Source of the DNA: an uncultured Muribaculaceae bacterium
GTDB lineage: Bacteria > Bacteroidota > Bacteroidia > Bacteroidales > Muribaculaceae
NCBI GenBank assembly: GCA_910586565.1
Contig: CAJUIT010000008.1
Coordinates: forward strand, 1 to 64,000
Length of the DNA: 64,000 nucleotides
Reading direction: 5' to 3'
Positions 50,938 through 59,235 of the stretch are shown one piece after another. Position 1 is the first letter of the stretch; the number at the start of each line of letters is the position of its first letter. The translations under genes and the position numbers were made by a program. Below the pieces are notes generated by a model that worked only from the letters and a program-made list of their open reading frames with translations, had not been told where the DNA came from and ran no database searches.

Positions 50938-52209
50938 TCAGTGGCTGAGGATTTTGGCTGCGAGCTGTTCGGCTGCTTCCTCGCTTTTGGGATCGCCGGG
51001 CTTGATGTCATATTTCTCGGCGGGGGGAATCACCACCACGGTATTGGCCGCAATTCTATCGGGGTCGGTGAGCTTATCGCTGTTTTCCAGATAAATGTAG
51101 ACCCAGAACTTCTTCTTCCCGTAATACTGTTGCGCCATAGTGGTGAGAAAACGGTTGCTTCTTACGGTGTCGGTCACAATCTTGTTTTGGGCAACGGGTT
51201 CGGCCTTTGGGGCTGCTGTGGTAGCCACGGGCGCTGCTGATTCGGTCGCCGGCTCGGTGTCAGCTGCGGCGTTTTCCGCGTCGGGGGAAGCTTCGGCTTG
51301 CTCAACTCTTTGAGCCTCTGTCGAATCGGGTTCTTTCACCTGATGATAAACCTGCACATCATCGGCTGAAATACTAACGTTTTTCACGCCGGTGAGGTTT
51401 AGTTTGTCGTAGGCAAAATAACCTATGGCTATTCCGGCAACAAGTGCCACCAATCCGGTGAGAAGATGGTGCAGCAAATTGTGAGAGCGGTCAACAACCT
51501 CCACCACACGCTCTTTCTCAATGATTTTTTCATGAGGGGCAGGCATGGAAGCCGGTTTGATTTCGGGTGCGGCCTGAGTTGCATTTTCAATTGCCGGAGC
51601 TTTCTTTTGAGGAATTGCCGGTGGAACAGGTTCGGTTTTCTGCGGCTCAGGTTCGGGCTTATCCATAACGGGTTGAACAGGCTCAGGTGCAGGCTCTATT
51701 TCCGGCTCTGAATTAGTCTGTTCAGGTGTAAAATCGGCATCGGTAGTTTTTTCAGCAGGCACATCGTCGGCAGTCGGTTCCGATGTAATCGGCTCTTCCT
51801 CATCCCCGTGGTTATCCGATGCAGGCTCAGGTTGGGGTATTTCCTCTGCGTCTGTGGCAACTTCGTTGTCGGCAATCTCTTCGTTTTCGGGTACAACCGT
51901 TTCGATTGCAGCGGCGGCAAGCATGTCGCCTGTCACGGCATCATCAAGTTCAACCGGCTCAAACATGGCGAATGGTGCGTTCACAGCGCTTGCCAATGAT
52001 TGGTCGGGAGCAAATTCAACCGATTTAACTCCACCCATTTCAATGGCACGGAAAGTGCCGAGACCGCGCACAACGATGCTTCCTCGGTCGGTGAGTGCCT
52101 GGCTCACAAGCGCTGAAAACTCCGATAGAAAACTCTGTGCCATAGCCGATGAGCATCCGCTCAACTCGCAAAGGCGTTCAATGATAGCCGGTAGTGGGAG
52201 GGTGTTCAT
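50938..52209 (-). CDS. HU-domain protein fused to a TM helix and a LysM-like domain
   Basis: A 423-residue protein. Residues 1-85 are an HU/IHF-type fold (LPLPAIIERLCELSGCSSAMAQSFLSEFSALVSQALTDRGSIVVRGLGTFRAIEMGGVKSVEFAPDQ). Residues 86-235 form a long acidic Pro/Glu-rich linker. A TM helix follows at about 249-267 (LLTGLVALVAGIAIGYFAY), then an Ala/Glu-rich linker and a LysM-like domain at about 350-397 (SNRFLTTMAQQYYGKKKFWVYIYLENSDKLTDPDRIAANTVVVIPP). With HU inside the cell and LysM outside, it could link the nucleoid to peptidoglycan; this is inference. It overlaps the stop of a small HU gene by 4 nt. Confidence 0.87.
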   Translation of the reverse strand: MNTLPLPAIIERLCELSGCSSAMAQSFLSEFSALVSQALTDRGSIVVRGLGTFRAIEMGGVKSVEFAPDQSLASAVNAPFAMFEPVELDDAVTGDMLAAAAIETVVPENEEIADNEVATDAEEIPQPEPASDNHGDEEEPITSEPTADDVPAEKTTDADFTPEQTNSEPEIEPAPEPVQPVMDKPEPEPQKTEPVPPAIPQKKAPAIENATQAAPEIKPASMPAPHEKIIEKERVVEVVDRSHNLLHHLLTGLVALVAGIAIGYFAYDKLNLTGVKNVSISADDVQVYHQVKEPDSTEAQRVEQAEASPDAENAAADTEPATESAAPVATTAAPKAEPVAQNKIVTDTVRSNRFLTTMAQQYYGKKKFWVYIYLENSDKLTDPDRIAANTVVVIPPAEKYDIKPGDPKSEEAAEQLAAKILSH

Positions 52210-52490
52210 CGCAATGGTTCGTTAAGTTTCTTTTTCATCATTCCCCCGGGGGTAAACACCACCTCAATTGAGGGGGGCAGTAGCATGCGGCAACCCGCTG
52301 CGAGGTCGTTGACAATCTCCTCGTCATGCTTCACCCCTTCAAACGAGCCGAAGCCGGGAATGGCAACGCGGTTGGTGGCTGCGCATTCCTCGCGCACTAT
52401 GGTGGCGAATGTTTCCAGCAGATTCGACGCCTTGGCCGGGTCGCAACCGAGTCGGGCGGCCAAATCGGAGGTGAATGTCTTGTGGTCCAT
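52206..52490 (-). CDS. HU family DNA-binding protein
   Basis: A 94-residue HU-like protein (DHKTFTSDLAARLGCDPAKASNLLETFATIVREECAATNRVAIPGFGSFEGVKHDE). The core GFGSFE is the HU signature. The arm region is atypical, and the end (PPSIEVVFTPGGMMKKKLNEPL) matches the Bacteroidetes HU-related branch. It is coupled by ATGA overlap to the HU-TM-LysM gene; the two HU domains may heterodimerise. Promoter -7 box at 52546-52553. Confidence 0.9.
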   Translation of the reverse strand: MDHKTFTSDLAARLGCDPAKASNLLETFATIVREECAATNRVAIPGFGSFEGVKHDEEIVNDLAAGCRMLLPPSIEVVFTPGGMMKKKLNEPLR

Positions 52491-52545
52491 GAGGAAATGT
52501 GAAGGTGTGAATGGGTTTCTGCACGTTGCAGGGGCTTTCCATTCA

Positions 52546-52553
52546 CAAAAGTA
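52546..52553 (-). promoter_or_regulatory. -7 box of the HU gene pair
   Basis: TACTTTTG on the minus strand, about 56 bp from the ATG at 52490. Confidence 0.5.
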
Positions 52554-52625
52554 CGGAATTTAGAGCGTGTTTAAAAAAGTAAGCCACGAAATTTATCGCG
52601 CCAACGGGCAATTTACACCACTTAT

Positions 52626-52850
52626 TTATCTTTTACCTTTTGATTTGCGGTGTGTTTCCTTGAGGTCGCAAGGGGTGGCGCATCCCGAGCATCCGCAACC
52701 GCAGTTGCACGAATCATCATCCTTTGCGTGCTTCATCGCACGGTTGAACCGCACGATTTTGCGCACCACCGTGATTGCCACAATGATAAGAATCGCAGCA
52801 ACCGTGGCCCACTGCAGCCAGTCGTTGAATGTGAGAGATGCTTGAATCAT
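52626..52850 (-). CDS. Small Cys-rich membrane protein, FeoB-associated type
   Basis: 74 residues: one TM helix (WLQWATVAAILIIVAITVVRKIV), then a basic region and a Cys cluster (CNCGCGCSGCATPCDL), seven Cys within 20 residues. It resembles the FeoB-associated Cys-rich membrane proteins (PF12669-like), which usually follow feoB; no feoAB is present in this window. The ATG overlaps the topB stop (ATGA), so it is translated with topB. A metal-binding or redox role is possible but not shown. Confidence 0.75.
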   Translation of the reverse strand: MIQASLTFNDWLQWATVAAILIIVAITVVRKIVRFNRAMKHAKDDDSCNCGCGCSGCATPCDLKETHRKSKGKR

Positions 52851-54964
52851 GATTGCTTTTCAGTTCCGTTTTTGAACGTCTTTTTTATGGAGGCGGCAAG
52901 TTTGGCCGGTGTGAGTTCGGCGGCATATTCGTCGAAATTGAGGCGCAGCGGGCATCCGGCTCTGAATTCCGAACAACCGTAGGCGGTTTTCCCTTTCAAC
53001 AGATGCCCTTTGCCACAAATCGGACACGCAATTTCTTCGAGCGACTTTATCGACGGTTTGCGTTTGGCGGGCGCCTTTTTCGGTTTTTCGGCAGAATCGG
53101 CACCACTGTTTTCTTTGGCCGATTTTTTTTCGCTGTCGGTGTTATCATCGGCAACCTCGATTTTCTTCATCGAGTTGTCGGAGAGCACGTTGATTACGAT
53201 TGTTGAAATCTGGGCTTTCAACTCGTCGATGAAGGTGGTGGCGCTATATTCCCCGCGCTCGATGCGGCGCAGCTTGTTTTCCCATATTCCGGTTAGTTTG
53301 GCGCTTTTCAGCAGCTCCTCGTTGATGGTGGCGATGAGGTCGATGCCGGCTTGGGTCACCATTATGTTTTTTCGTTGCCTGTAGAGGTAGCGGCGTTTGA
53401 ATAGGGTCTCGATTATGGCAGCGCGGGTTGAGGGGCGGCCGATGCCGTTCTCTTTCATGGCATCGCGAAGCTCCTCGTCGTCGATGTTTTTACCGGCGGT
53501 TTCCATAGCGCGCAGCAGTGTGCCTTCGGTGTAGTATTTCGGCGGCTGTGTGGTCTTTTTCAAAACCGAGGGCTCATGTGGGCCGCTTTCACCTTTTGTG
53601 AAGGGTGGGAGGAGGCGGTCGTCGGATGCTGCGTCGGCTTCGTTTTCGTTTTTGTCAGCACCTGCGCTTTTCGAGTCTTTTTCAAAAATTGTGCGCCAAC
53701 CCGGCTCGGTGATAACCTTTCCGGTTGCTTTGAAATTGACCTCCCCGGCGTGCCCCGTCACGGTGGTTGACATAAACACGCAGTCGGGGTAGAATGCCGC
53801 GATGAAACGTTGGGCTATGAGGTGGTAGAGCAACCGCTCGTTCCCTTGCAACGACGATGGCGACTGCCCCGTGGGGATTATGGCATGGTGGTCGGTGACT
53901 TTCGAGTTGTCGAACACCTTTTTGCTTTTCGGCAGTTTTGCCTGTGCAAGGAGGGGAGCGGTGAGTGGCGCGTACGGGGTCATCTGACGCAAAATGCCGG
54001 GCACTTTGGGGTAGATGTCCTCGCTCAGATATGTGGTATCGACGCGGGGATAGGTGGTAACTTTCTTTTCATAAAGCGATTGGATGAGGCGCAACGTTTC
54101 ATCGGCCGTCCATCCCCAGCGTTTGTTACATTCAACCTGCAGCGATGTGAGGTCGAACAGGCGCGGGGGCGCTTCTTTCCCCTTCTTTTCGGTTACGTCG
54201 GTGATTTCAAACGGCAGAGATTTAATTTTCTCTACCTGCTCCATCGCCTTTTCTTCATTGTTGAAACGGCCTGAGGTGGCATTGAAGGTTACGCCGCGGT
54301 AGAGTGTTTTCAGCTCCCAGAAATCCTCGGGCTTGAAATTGGCGATTTCAAAATGTCGCTGCACCAAAAGCGCCAGAGTGGGGGTTTGCACTCTGCCAAC
54401 CGACAGCACTTTCCCCTCCTCACCATATTTGAGCGAATAAAGCCGGGTGGCGTTCATGCCAAGAATCCAGTCGCCGATTGCACGCGACAGGCCGGCGTGG
54501 TAGAGCTTGTCGAAATCGGCCGAGGGGCGCAACTCCCTGAAACCCTCGCGGATGGACTCGTCGGTAAGCGATGAAATCCACAACCGCTTCACCGGGCATT
54601 TTATTTCGGCTTTCTGCATCACCCACCGTTGAATCAATTCACCCTCCTGGCCGGCATCACCGCAGTTTATAACCTCGTCGGCTTCGGAAATCAGTTGCTT
54701 GATAACTGAAAACTGCCGTTCGTAGTTTTCTACCGGTATAAGCTTTATGCCGAATTTCGGCGGCAGCATGGGGAGCGACCCGAGCGACCATCGTTTCCAA
54801 TAGTCGGTGTAATCGGCCGGCTCCTTGAGTGTGCACAAGTGGCCGTAGGTCCATGTCACGCGGTAGTTGTTACCTTCATAGTAGCCATCGCGTTTGACGT
54901 CGGCTCCAAGCACGGCTGCAATGTCGCGGGCAACGCTCGGTTTCTCGGTAACACATACTATCAT
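52847..54964 (-). CDS. topB: DNA topoisomerase III (type IA)
   Basis: A 705-residue enzyme. The Toprim domain begins MIVCVTEKPSVARDIAAVLGA and has NCGDAGQEGELIQRW as the acidic metal site. The catalytic Tyr is at 305 (KVTTYPRVDT). GRPSTRAAIIETLFKRRYL is the type IA signature in the C-terminal part. A zinc-ribbon-like end (CPICGKGHLLKGKTAYGCSEFRAGCPLRL) follows a basic linker. Relaxes negative supercoils and decatenates. It is followed by the small Cys-rich gene. No mobile genes flank it, so it looks chromosomal. Confidence 0.96.
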   Translation of the reverse strand: MIVCVTEKPSVARDIAAVLGADVKRDGYYEGNNYRVTWTYGHLCTLKEPADYTDYWKRWSLGSLPMLPPKFGIKLIPVENYERQFSVIKQLISEADEVINCGDAGQEGELIQRWVMQKAEIKCPVKRLWISSLTDESIREGFRELRPSADFDKLYHAGLSRAIGDWILGMNATRLYSLKYGEEGKVLSVGRVQTPTLALLVQRHFEIANFKPEDFWELKTLYRGVTFNATSGRFNNEEKAMEQVEKIKSLPFEITDVTEKKGKEAPPRLFDLTSLQVECNKRWGWTADETLRLIQSLYEKKVTTYPRVDTTYLSEDIYPKVPGILRQMTPYAPLTAPLLAQAKLPKSKKVFDNSKVTDHHAIIPTGQSPSSLQGNERLLYHLIAQRFIAAFYPDCVFMSTTVTGHAGEVNFKATGKVITEPGWRTIFEKDSKSAGADKNENEADAASDDRLLPPFTKGESGPHEPSVLKKTTQPPKYYTEGTLLRAMETAGKNIDDEELRDAMKENGIGRPSTRAAIIETLFKRRYLYRQRKNIMVTQAGIDLIATINEELLKSAKLTGIWENKLRRIERGEYSATTFIDELKAQISTIVINVLSDNSMKKIEVADDNTDSEKKSAKENSGADSAEKPKKAPAKRKPSIKSLEEIACPICGKGHLLKGKTAYGCSEFRAGCPLRLNFDEYAAELTPAKLAASIKKTFKNGTEKQS

Positions 54965-54997
54965 AATGACGTGGGACTTTTACAGGTTGATTGATTC

Positions 54998-55067
54998 CCT
55001 CCTCGCCGGAGGAGGGGGGTGGATGAATTTTAATACACAACTCCACACTCCCGCTTGCTGGCGGGAG
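54998..55067. repeat. Two adjacent hairpins upstream of topB
   Basis: CCCTCCTC / GAGGAGGG (54998-55017, 4-nt loop) and CTCCCGC / GCGGGAG (55048-55067, 6-nt loop). Both lie in the convergent side between topB and the small secreted gene, on the topB upstream side. They resemble REP-like palindromes and lack T-tracts, so their role is open. Confidence 0.55.
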
Positions 55068-55104
55068 GCGGAGTCTCATGATGGGGTAAATGCTTAAAGG
55101 CGTG

Positions 55105-55503
55105 TTACTGACGCGCGGGGGCGGTAATGTCGCCGGCGTCGGTGTGGAACACGAGTTTGGCGGTTTTGGGAAGAGCGCCGCTGAAGGGGAAGTCGATTTC
55201 CACAGTCTGCACGCCGCTATCCTCAAACTGGAATGCGCGCTCAAAATCGATGCCGTCGATGTCGGTTGCTTTCACGAGTTTAGAACCGATAACGAGGTCA
55301 ACACCGTTGATGCATTGCGAAGTGTGGGGAATACCAACCAGAACGGCCGAAATGCGGATGCCGTTGTCGGTTTTAGTCGTTTTGTCGGGGATGATATTCA
55401 TTTCAGCATCGGCCTGATTTACCTGTGCCGACATTTGGAATGAGCCGGCTACGGGAGCAAGCGATGCGCAGAGCAGCAGTGCTGCAAATTTGAGTGCTTT
55501 CAT
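55105..55503 (-). CDS. Small secreted protein of unknown function
   Basis: 132 residues from the ATG at 55503 with a signal peptide (MKALKFAALLLCASLAPVAGSFQMSAQ). The mature part (QADAEMNIIPDKTTKTDNGIRISAVLVGIPHTSQCINGVDLVIGSKLVKATDIDGIDFERAFQFEDSGVQTVEIDFPF) reads as a beta-rich periplasmic domain. I recognise no family. A 16-residue upstream extension is rejected. Upstream 0.13 kb to mazG has no supported feature. Confidence 0.7.
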   Translation of the reverse strand: MKALKFAALLLCASLAPVAGSFQMSAQVNQADAEMNIIPDKTTKTDNGIRISAVLVGIPHTSQCINGVDLVIGSKLVKATDIDGIDFERAFQFEDSGVQTVEIDFPFSGALPKTAKLVFHTDAGDITAPARQ

Positions 55504-55634
55504 TTTATGGATGTTGATAGATGTTTTTAGTTGTATGGCGGTTGGCCGCAAGTTTCACCGAAACGGCCGGTGACAATTTGATGCCCGGTTTATCGTCCGG
55601 CTGTAAACTTTAGATGGCGCTTGCGACGGATGGT

Positions 55635-56453
55635 TTAACTGAGGGTTGTTTTAGCTTCGTTCCACGCGGCTTCCATCTCGGCGAGGGTCATATCCTTGAG
55701 ATTTTTTCCGGCTTCCTTGGCTTTTGCTTCGATGTGGTTGAAGCGGGCGATAAATTTTTTGTTGGTGCGCTCAAGCGCGTTGTCGGGATGGATGTCGTAG
55801 AGGCGGGCGGCATTTACGAGCGAGAAGAGCACATCGCCCATCTCCTCCTCCATGCGAAGTTTTTGCTCGTTGGTGAGCTCATCTTTCCCGTTGAAGTTGG
55901 CAGCCTCGGCCGAGAACTCGCCGATTTCCTCCTTCACCTTATCCCACACCTGCTGCGGTTGTTCCCAGTCGAAACCTGCGTTGGCTGCTTTCTGCTGAAT
56001 GCGGTAGGCTTTGATGAGCGAGGGGAGTGCCGATGGCACGCCGGCGAGAATGCTGCGGTTGCCATCTTTTTCTTTTAGTTTGAGCTGCTCCCAGTTCTCC
56101 TCAACCTGATGTGAGGTGTCGGCCTCTACGTGCCCGTAGACGTGGGGGTGACGGTAGATGAGCTTCTGTGTGAGTGCGTCGGCAACGCCAACGATGTCGA
56201 ACGCTTCTTTCTCCTCACCGATTTTGGCGTAGAAAAGAATGTGGAGAAGCACGTCGCCGAGCTCCTTTTTTATTTCGTTGTTATCCTCTTTGATGAGGGC
56301 GTCGCACAGTTCAAACACCTCCTCCACGGTGTTGGCGCGGAGACTTTCGTTGGTTTGCTTGGCATCCCAGGGGCATTTCACGCGCAGGGTGTCGAGCACG
56401 TCGATTACCCTTCCGAGGGCTTCGATTTTTTCTGCTCTTGTATGTTGTTGCAT
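55635..56453 (-). CDS. mazG: Nucleoside triphosphate pyrophosphohydrolase MazG
   Basis: 272 residues from the ATG at 56453; the longer frame to 56513 overlaps dsbD and is rejected. Two MazG repeats: the first with CPWDAKQTNESLRANTVEEVFELCDALIKEDNNEIKKELGDVLLHILFYAKI (E-x-x-E...E-x-x-D metal site) and the second with DKVKEEIGEFSAEAA and MEEEMGDVLFSLVNAARLYDIHPDNALERTNKKFIARFNHIE. It hydrolyses NTPs and dNTPs to monophosphates, limiting damaged nucleotides. Starts 26 bp after dsbD. Confidence 0.95.
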   Translation of the reverse strand: MQQHTRAEKIEALGRVIDVLDTLRVKCPWDAKQTNESLRANTVEEVFELCDALIKEDNNEIKKELGDVLLHILFYAKIGEEKEAFDIVGVADALTQKLIYRHPHVYGHVEADTSHQVEENWEQLKLKEKDGNRSILAGVPSALPSLIKAYRIQQKAANAGFDWEQPQQVWDKVKEEIGEFSAEAANFNGKDELTNEQKLRMEEEMGDVLFSLVNAARLYDIHPDNALERTNKKFIARFNHIEAKAKEAGKNLKDMTLAEMEAAWNEAKTTLS

Positions 56454-56479
56454 TGCTGTAGTTGTTTGTTCTTTAGCGG

Positions 56480-58447
56480 TTATTCGTAGCGTTCCATGCC
56501 GGTGTTGAGCCATTCAACAAAGGCGGTTACATTTTCGTCGTAGTAGGTGGGTGTGACGAGGGCTTTCCCGTCGTTGTCGAGAATAATGTAGTAGGGCTGC
56601 GAGTTTGCCGCGAATTTCACGCGCTGCAGATAGCTCCATTTCTCACCCACGGTTTCGAGTTTCAGCGGTTTTCCGTTCTCCTCAACTGTCATTGGCGTGG
56701 AGAGAGGAGTTTTGTCGTCGACCATCAGTTTGATGAGCACGAAGTTCTCCTTGATGATTGATGTCACAACGGGTGTGTCGAACACGGCGCCCTCCATTTT
56801 GCGGCAGTTGACGCATCCGTAGCCAGAGAAATCAATCAGCACCGGGCGGTGGTTGTCGGCAGCGTAGCGCATTCCCTCGTCGTAATCATCAAATTCCTCG
56901 AATTGCCCTCCTGTGTAGAGGCTGAAATCCTGGGTGAACAGCGGGGGGACAAATGCGCTCACACCTTTGAGAGGTGCGCCCCACAATCCGGGGATAAGGT
57001 AGAGTGCGAAGGCAAACGATGCCGTTGAGAGGAAGAATCGGGGAATCCCCACATGGTCGAGGGGTGAATCGTGACTGAAACGGATTTTTCCGATGAGGTA
57101 GGCTCCGAGCATGGCGAAAATAACCACCCACAGGCAAATGAATATCTCACGGTCGAGAATTCCCCACCCGTAGGCGAGGTCGGCCACAGAGAGGAATTTG
57201 AGTGAGAGCGCAAGTTCGAGAAAGCCGAGCACAACTTTCACCGAGTTGAGCCAACCACCCGAGCGGGGCATCTCTTTAAGCCACGACGGGAACACCGCGA
57301 AGAGTGAGAAGGGGAGTGCCAAGGCTACGGCAAAGCCACCCATCCCCACGGCTGGGCCGATGAGGTTGCCCATAGTGGCGGCCTCAACAAGGAGTGTGCC
57401 GATTATGGGACCGGTGCACGAGAACGACACGAGCGCCAGTGTGAAAGCCATGAAGAAGATGCTTATAAGGCCGGTGGCGCGTTCGGCGCGGGCATCAACC
57501 GAATTCGACCACTTCGAGGGGAGGGTAATGTCGAATCCGCCGAAGAATGAAATAGCGAAGATTACAAGCAGCAGGAAGAATGCAAGGTTGAACCACGCGT
57601 TGGTGGAGAGCTCATTGAGTTTTCCGGCTCCGAAAATGGCTGTGATTGCCAACCCGAGCGAGAGGTAAATCACAATGATGCTGATGCCATAGATGAGGGC
57701 ATCGCCGATCGACTTGCGCCGGTTGCCGCTTTTCTTTAGGAAGAAGCTTACGGTCATCGGAATCATCGGCCACACACAGGGGGTGAGGAGCGCGAGCAAT
57801 CCACCTCCGAAGCCCCACAGGAAAATCACCCACAGCGAGCTGTTTCCGTCGGCGGGCGAAACGGGGAGGTCGCTTTCCTCTATCTCAACGGGTGCCCACC
57901 AGTCGGTTGCATCAGCGTGTGCCTGATTGCCGGGCTTTGCTACCGGAGTTTCTTCAACTTCGGGAGTTTCAACTACCGGAGCGGGGGCACCGGTTCCAAC
58001 AGTTACGTTAAACGGTATTTTTTGCGGACTTATGCAGGTTTTATCGTTGCAACCTTGGAAACGGATGGTGCCTGAGAGTTCATGCGATTTACCGTCGGCG
58101 ATGGCGATTGTCTGGGTGAATGCCACATCGGAGTCCCACCAGTTGAGTTTTAAGGCGAAAATTTCGTCGTACTTCTCGAGCGGTGCTCGCGACGGGGTGA
58201 TGGCTGAGGCGGTCAACCCCTCGGGCAGGTCAAGGTTAATTGTTGTTGCGTTAGGGCCGTCTTTCGGGAGGGTGAATCCGTAGAGGTGCCACCCTTTCTC
58301 AATTTTTGCCGAATAACGCAGGGTAGCTTCCGATTCGGTGTTGTTCTCAACGGTCACATCCCACACGATGGGGGAGAGTGTTTGGGCTGTGGCGGATAAA
58401 ATGGCGCACAGCGCGCTTAGGATTATGGCGAATGTATGTTTTCTCAT
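56480..58447 (-). CDS. dsbD: Thiol:disulfide interchange protein DsbD
   Basis: 655 residues. Signal peptide, an N-terminal DsbD-alpha-type domain (residues about 20-150; FQGCNDKTCISP holds the CxxxxC pair), the central membrane domain (GGGLLALLTPCVWPMIPMTVSFFLKKSG; SCTGPIIGTLLVEA) with conserved Cys, and a C-terminal thioredoxin-like domain (VLIDFSGYGCVNCRKMEGAVF, active site CVNC). Carries electrons from cytoplasmic thioredoxin to periplasmic proteins. It overlaps by 4 nt a gene for a stand-alone copy of the N-terminal domain. Confidence 0.95.
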   Translation of the reverse strand: MRKHTFAIILSALCAILSATAQTLSPIVWDVTVENNTESEATLRYSAKIEKGWHLYGFTLPKDGPNATTINLDLPEGLTASAITPSRAPLEKYDEIFALKLNWWDSDVAFTQTIAIADGKSHELSGTIRFQGCNDKTCISPQKIPFNVTVGTGAPAPVVETPEVEETPVAKPGNQAHADATDWWAPVEIEESDLPVSPADGNSSLWVIFLWGFGGGLLALLTPCVWPMIPMTVSFFLKKSGNRRKSIGDALIYGISIIVIYLSLGLAITAIFGAGKLNELSTNAWFNLAFFLLLVIFAISFFGGFDITLPSKWSNSVDARAERATGLISIFFMAFTLALVSFSCTGPIIGTLLVEAATMGNLIGPAVGMGGFAVALALPFSLFAVFPSWLKEMPRSGGWLNSVKVVLGFLELALSLKFLSVADLAYGWGILDREIFICLWVVIFAMLGAYLIGKIRFSHDSPLDHVGIPRFFLSTASFAFALYLIPGLWGAPLKGVSAFVPPLFTQDFSLYTGGQFEEFDDYDEGMRYAADNHRPVLIDFSGYGCVNCRKMEGAVFDTPVVTSIIKENFVLIKLMVDDKTPLSTPMTVEENGKPLKLETVGEKWSYLQRVKFAANSQPYYIILDNDGKALVTPTYYDENVTAFVEWLNTGMERYE

Positions 58448-58968
58448 TTCTTGGCGGGGAGAATCTTCAGGTTGAAGTTTTTGGTTTTAGGGGGGAGACA
58501 TGTTTGGTCGTTGCATCCCATGTAGGTCACGGAGCAGGTGATGTTGCTGACGTTTCCGGCTGTGGGGTCGAGCTTGAAGCGTTGGGTGAACACAACTTTC
58601 CCTTCCCAATATTTCACCTCGGCATTGAACATGCTGTCGAGCTTTTTCAACGGAGCGCGGTCGGAGGATAGTTTGCCGTCGAGACTCCACCCTTTGGTAA
58701 CATTGAATGAGAATGTGGTGGGCTTGGGTCCACCTTCGGGCATTTCAGAGCCATAGAGATGCCACCCTTCGCCCATTGTTGCGGTGAGGGTGATGACACC
58801 TTCGTTTTCACCGGTGAGGCGGGCGGTGCCTCGCCAGGAAATGGACGGTGCTTCGTCTTGGGCTCCGCCACCCAAAGGCATCTGAGCCGACGCGGGCAAC
58901 GCCGAGGAAAACATCACGATTGCTGCGAGTGCCGTAACTATGTTAAGTGTTATTTTTTTTATGGTCAT
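58444..58968 (-). CDS. Stand-alone DsbD N-terminal-domain protein
   Basis: 174 residues from the ATG at 58968, signal peptide MTIKKITLNIVTALAAIVMFSSALPASAQ. The mature part (ISWRGTARLTGENEGVITLTATMGEGWHLYGSEMPEGGPKPTTFSF; RAPLKKLDSMFNAEVKYWEGKVVFTQRF; MGCNDQTCLPP) is a close relative of the N-terminal domain of DsbD just downstream, including the Cys pair. Probably a periplasmic electron carrier fed by DsbD. The ATGA overlap couples the two. Promoter -7 box at 59000-59007. Confidence 0.9.
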   Translation of the reverse strand: MTIKKITLNIVTALAAIVMFSSALPASAQMPLGGGAQDEAPSISWRGTARLTGENEGVITLTATMGEGWHLYGSEMPEGGPKPTTFSFNVTKGWSLDGKLSSDRAPLKKLDSMFNAEVKYWEGKVVFTQRFKLDPTAGNVSNITCSVTYMGCNDQTCLPPKTKNFNLKILPAKK

Positions 58969-58999
58969 TTGATGATGTAATAATGTGTTGTTGAACATG

Positions 59000-59007
59000 C
59001 AAATTTA
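59000..59007 (-). promoter_or_regulatory. -7 box of the DsbD operon
   Basis: TAAATTTG on the minus strand, 32 bp before the ATG at 58968. The operon likely runs through dsbD into mazG (26-bp gap). Confidence 0.5.
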
Positions 59008-59101
59008 CAAAAAAACGGCGAACAATGAAATTCAAGCTGCCCCAACGCTCGCTTTTTTACAGCTTTTATTACTGAGTTGTAAGCGCTTATGACAAATAGT
59101 G

Positions 59102-59131
59102 TTGATAATTCAAAAAAAAAGAGTAAATTTG
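59102..59131 (+). promoter_or_regulatory. Promoter of the biotin-dependent carboxyltransferase gene
   Basis: TTG (59102-59104), 19-nt spacer, TAAATTTG (59124-59131), giving a leader of about 100 nt to the ATG at 59236. Confidence 0.72.
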
Positions 59132-59235
59132 CGTGAGAATTGTGGCCGGCTCACGGTGAATTTTGTCGCTGTTGCGCTCCGGGCTGCCTTTCATAGAAAG
59201 ATAAAAACTTCCAAACCATTAATAAATATTCGGTT

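Noticed and set aside
52847..54964. topB as part of an integrative conjugative element
   Set aside because: TopB is often found on ICEs in this phylum, but no tra, integrase or mobilisation genes are nearby and the neighbours are housekeeping genes.
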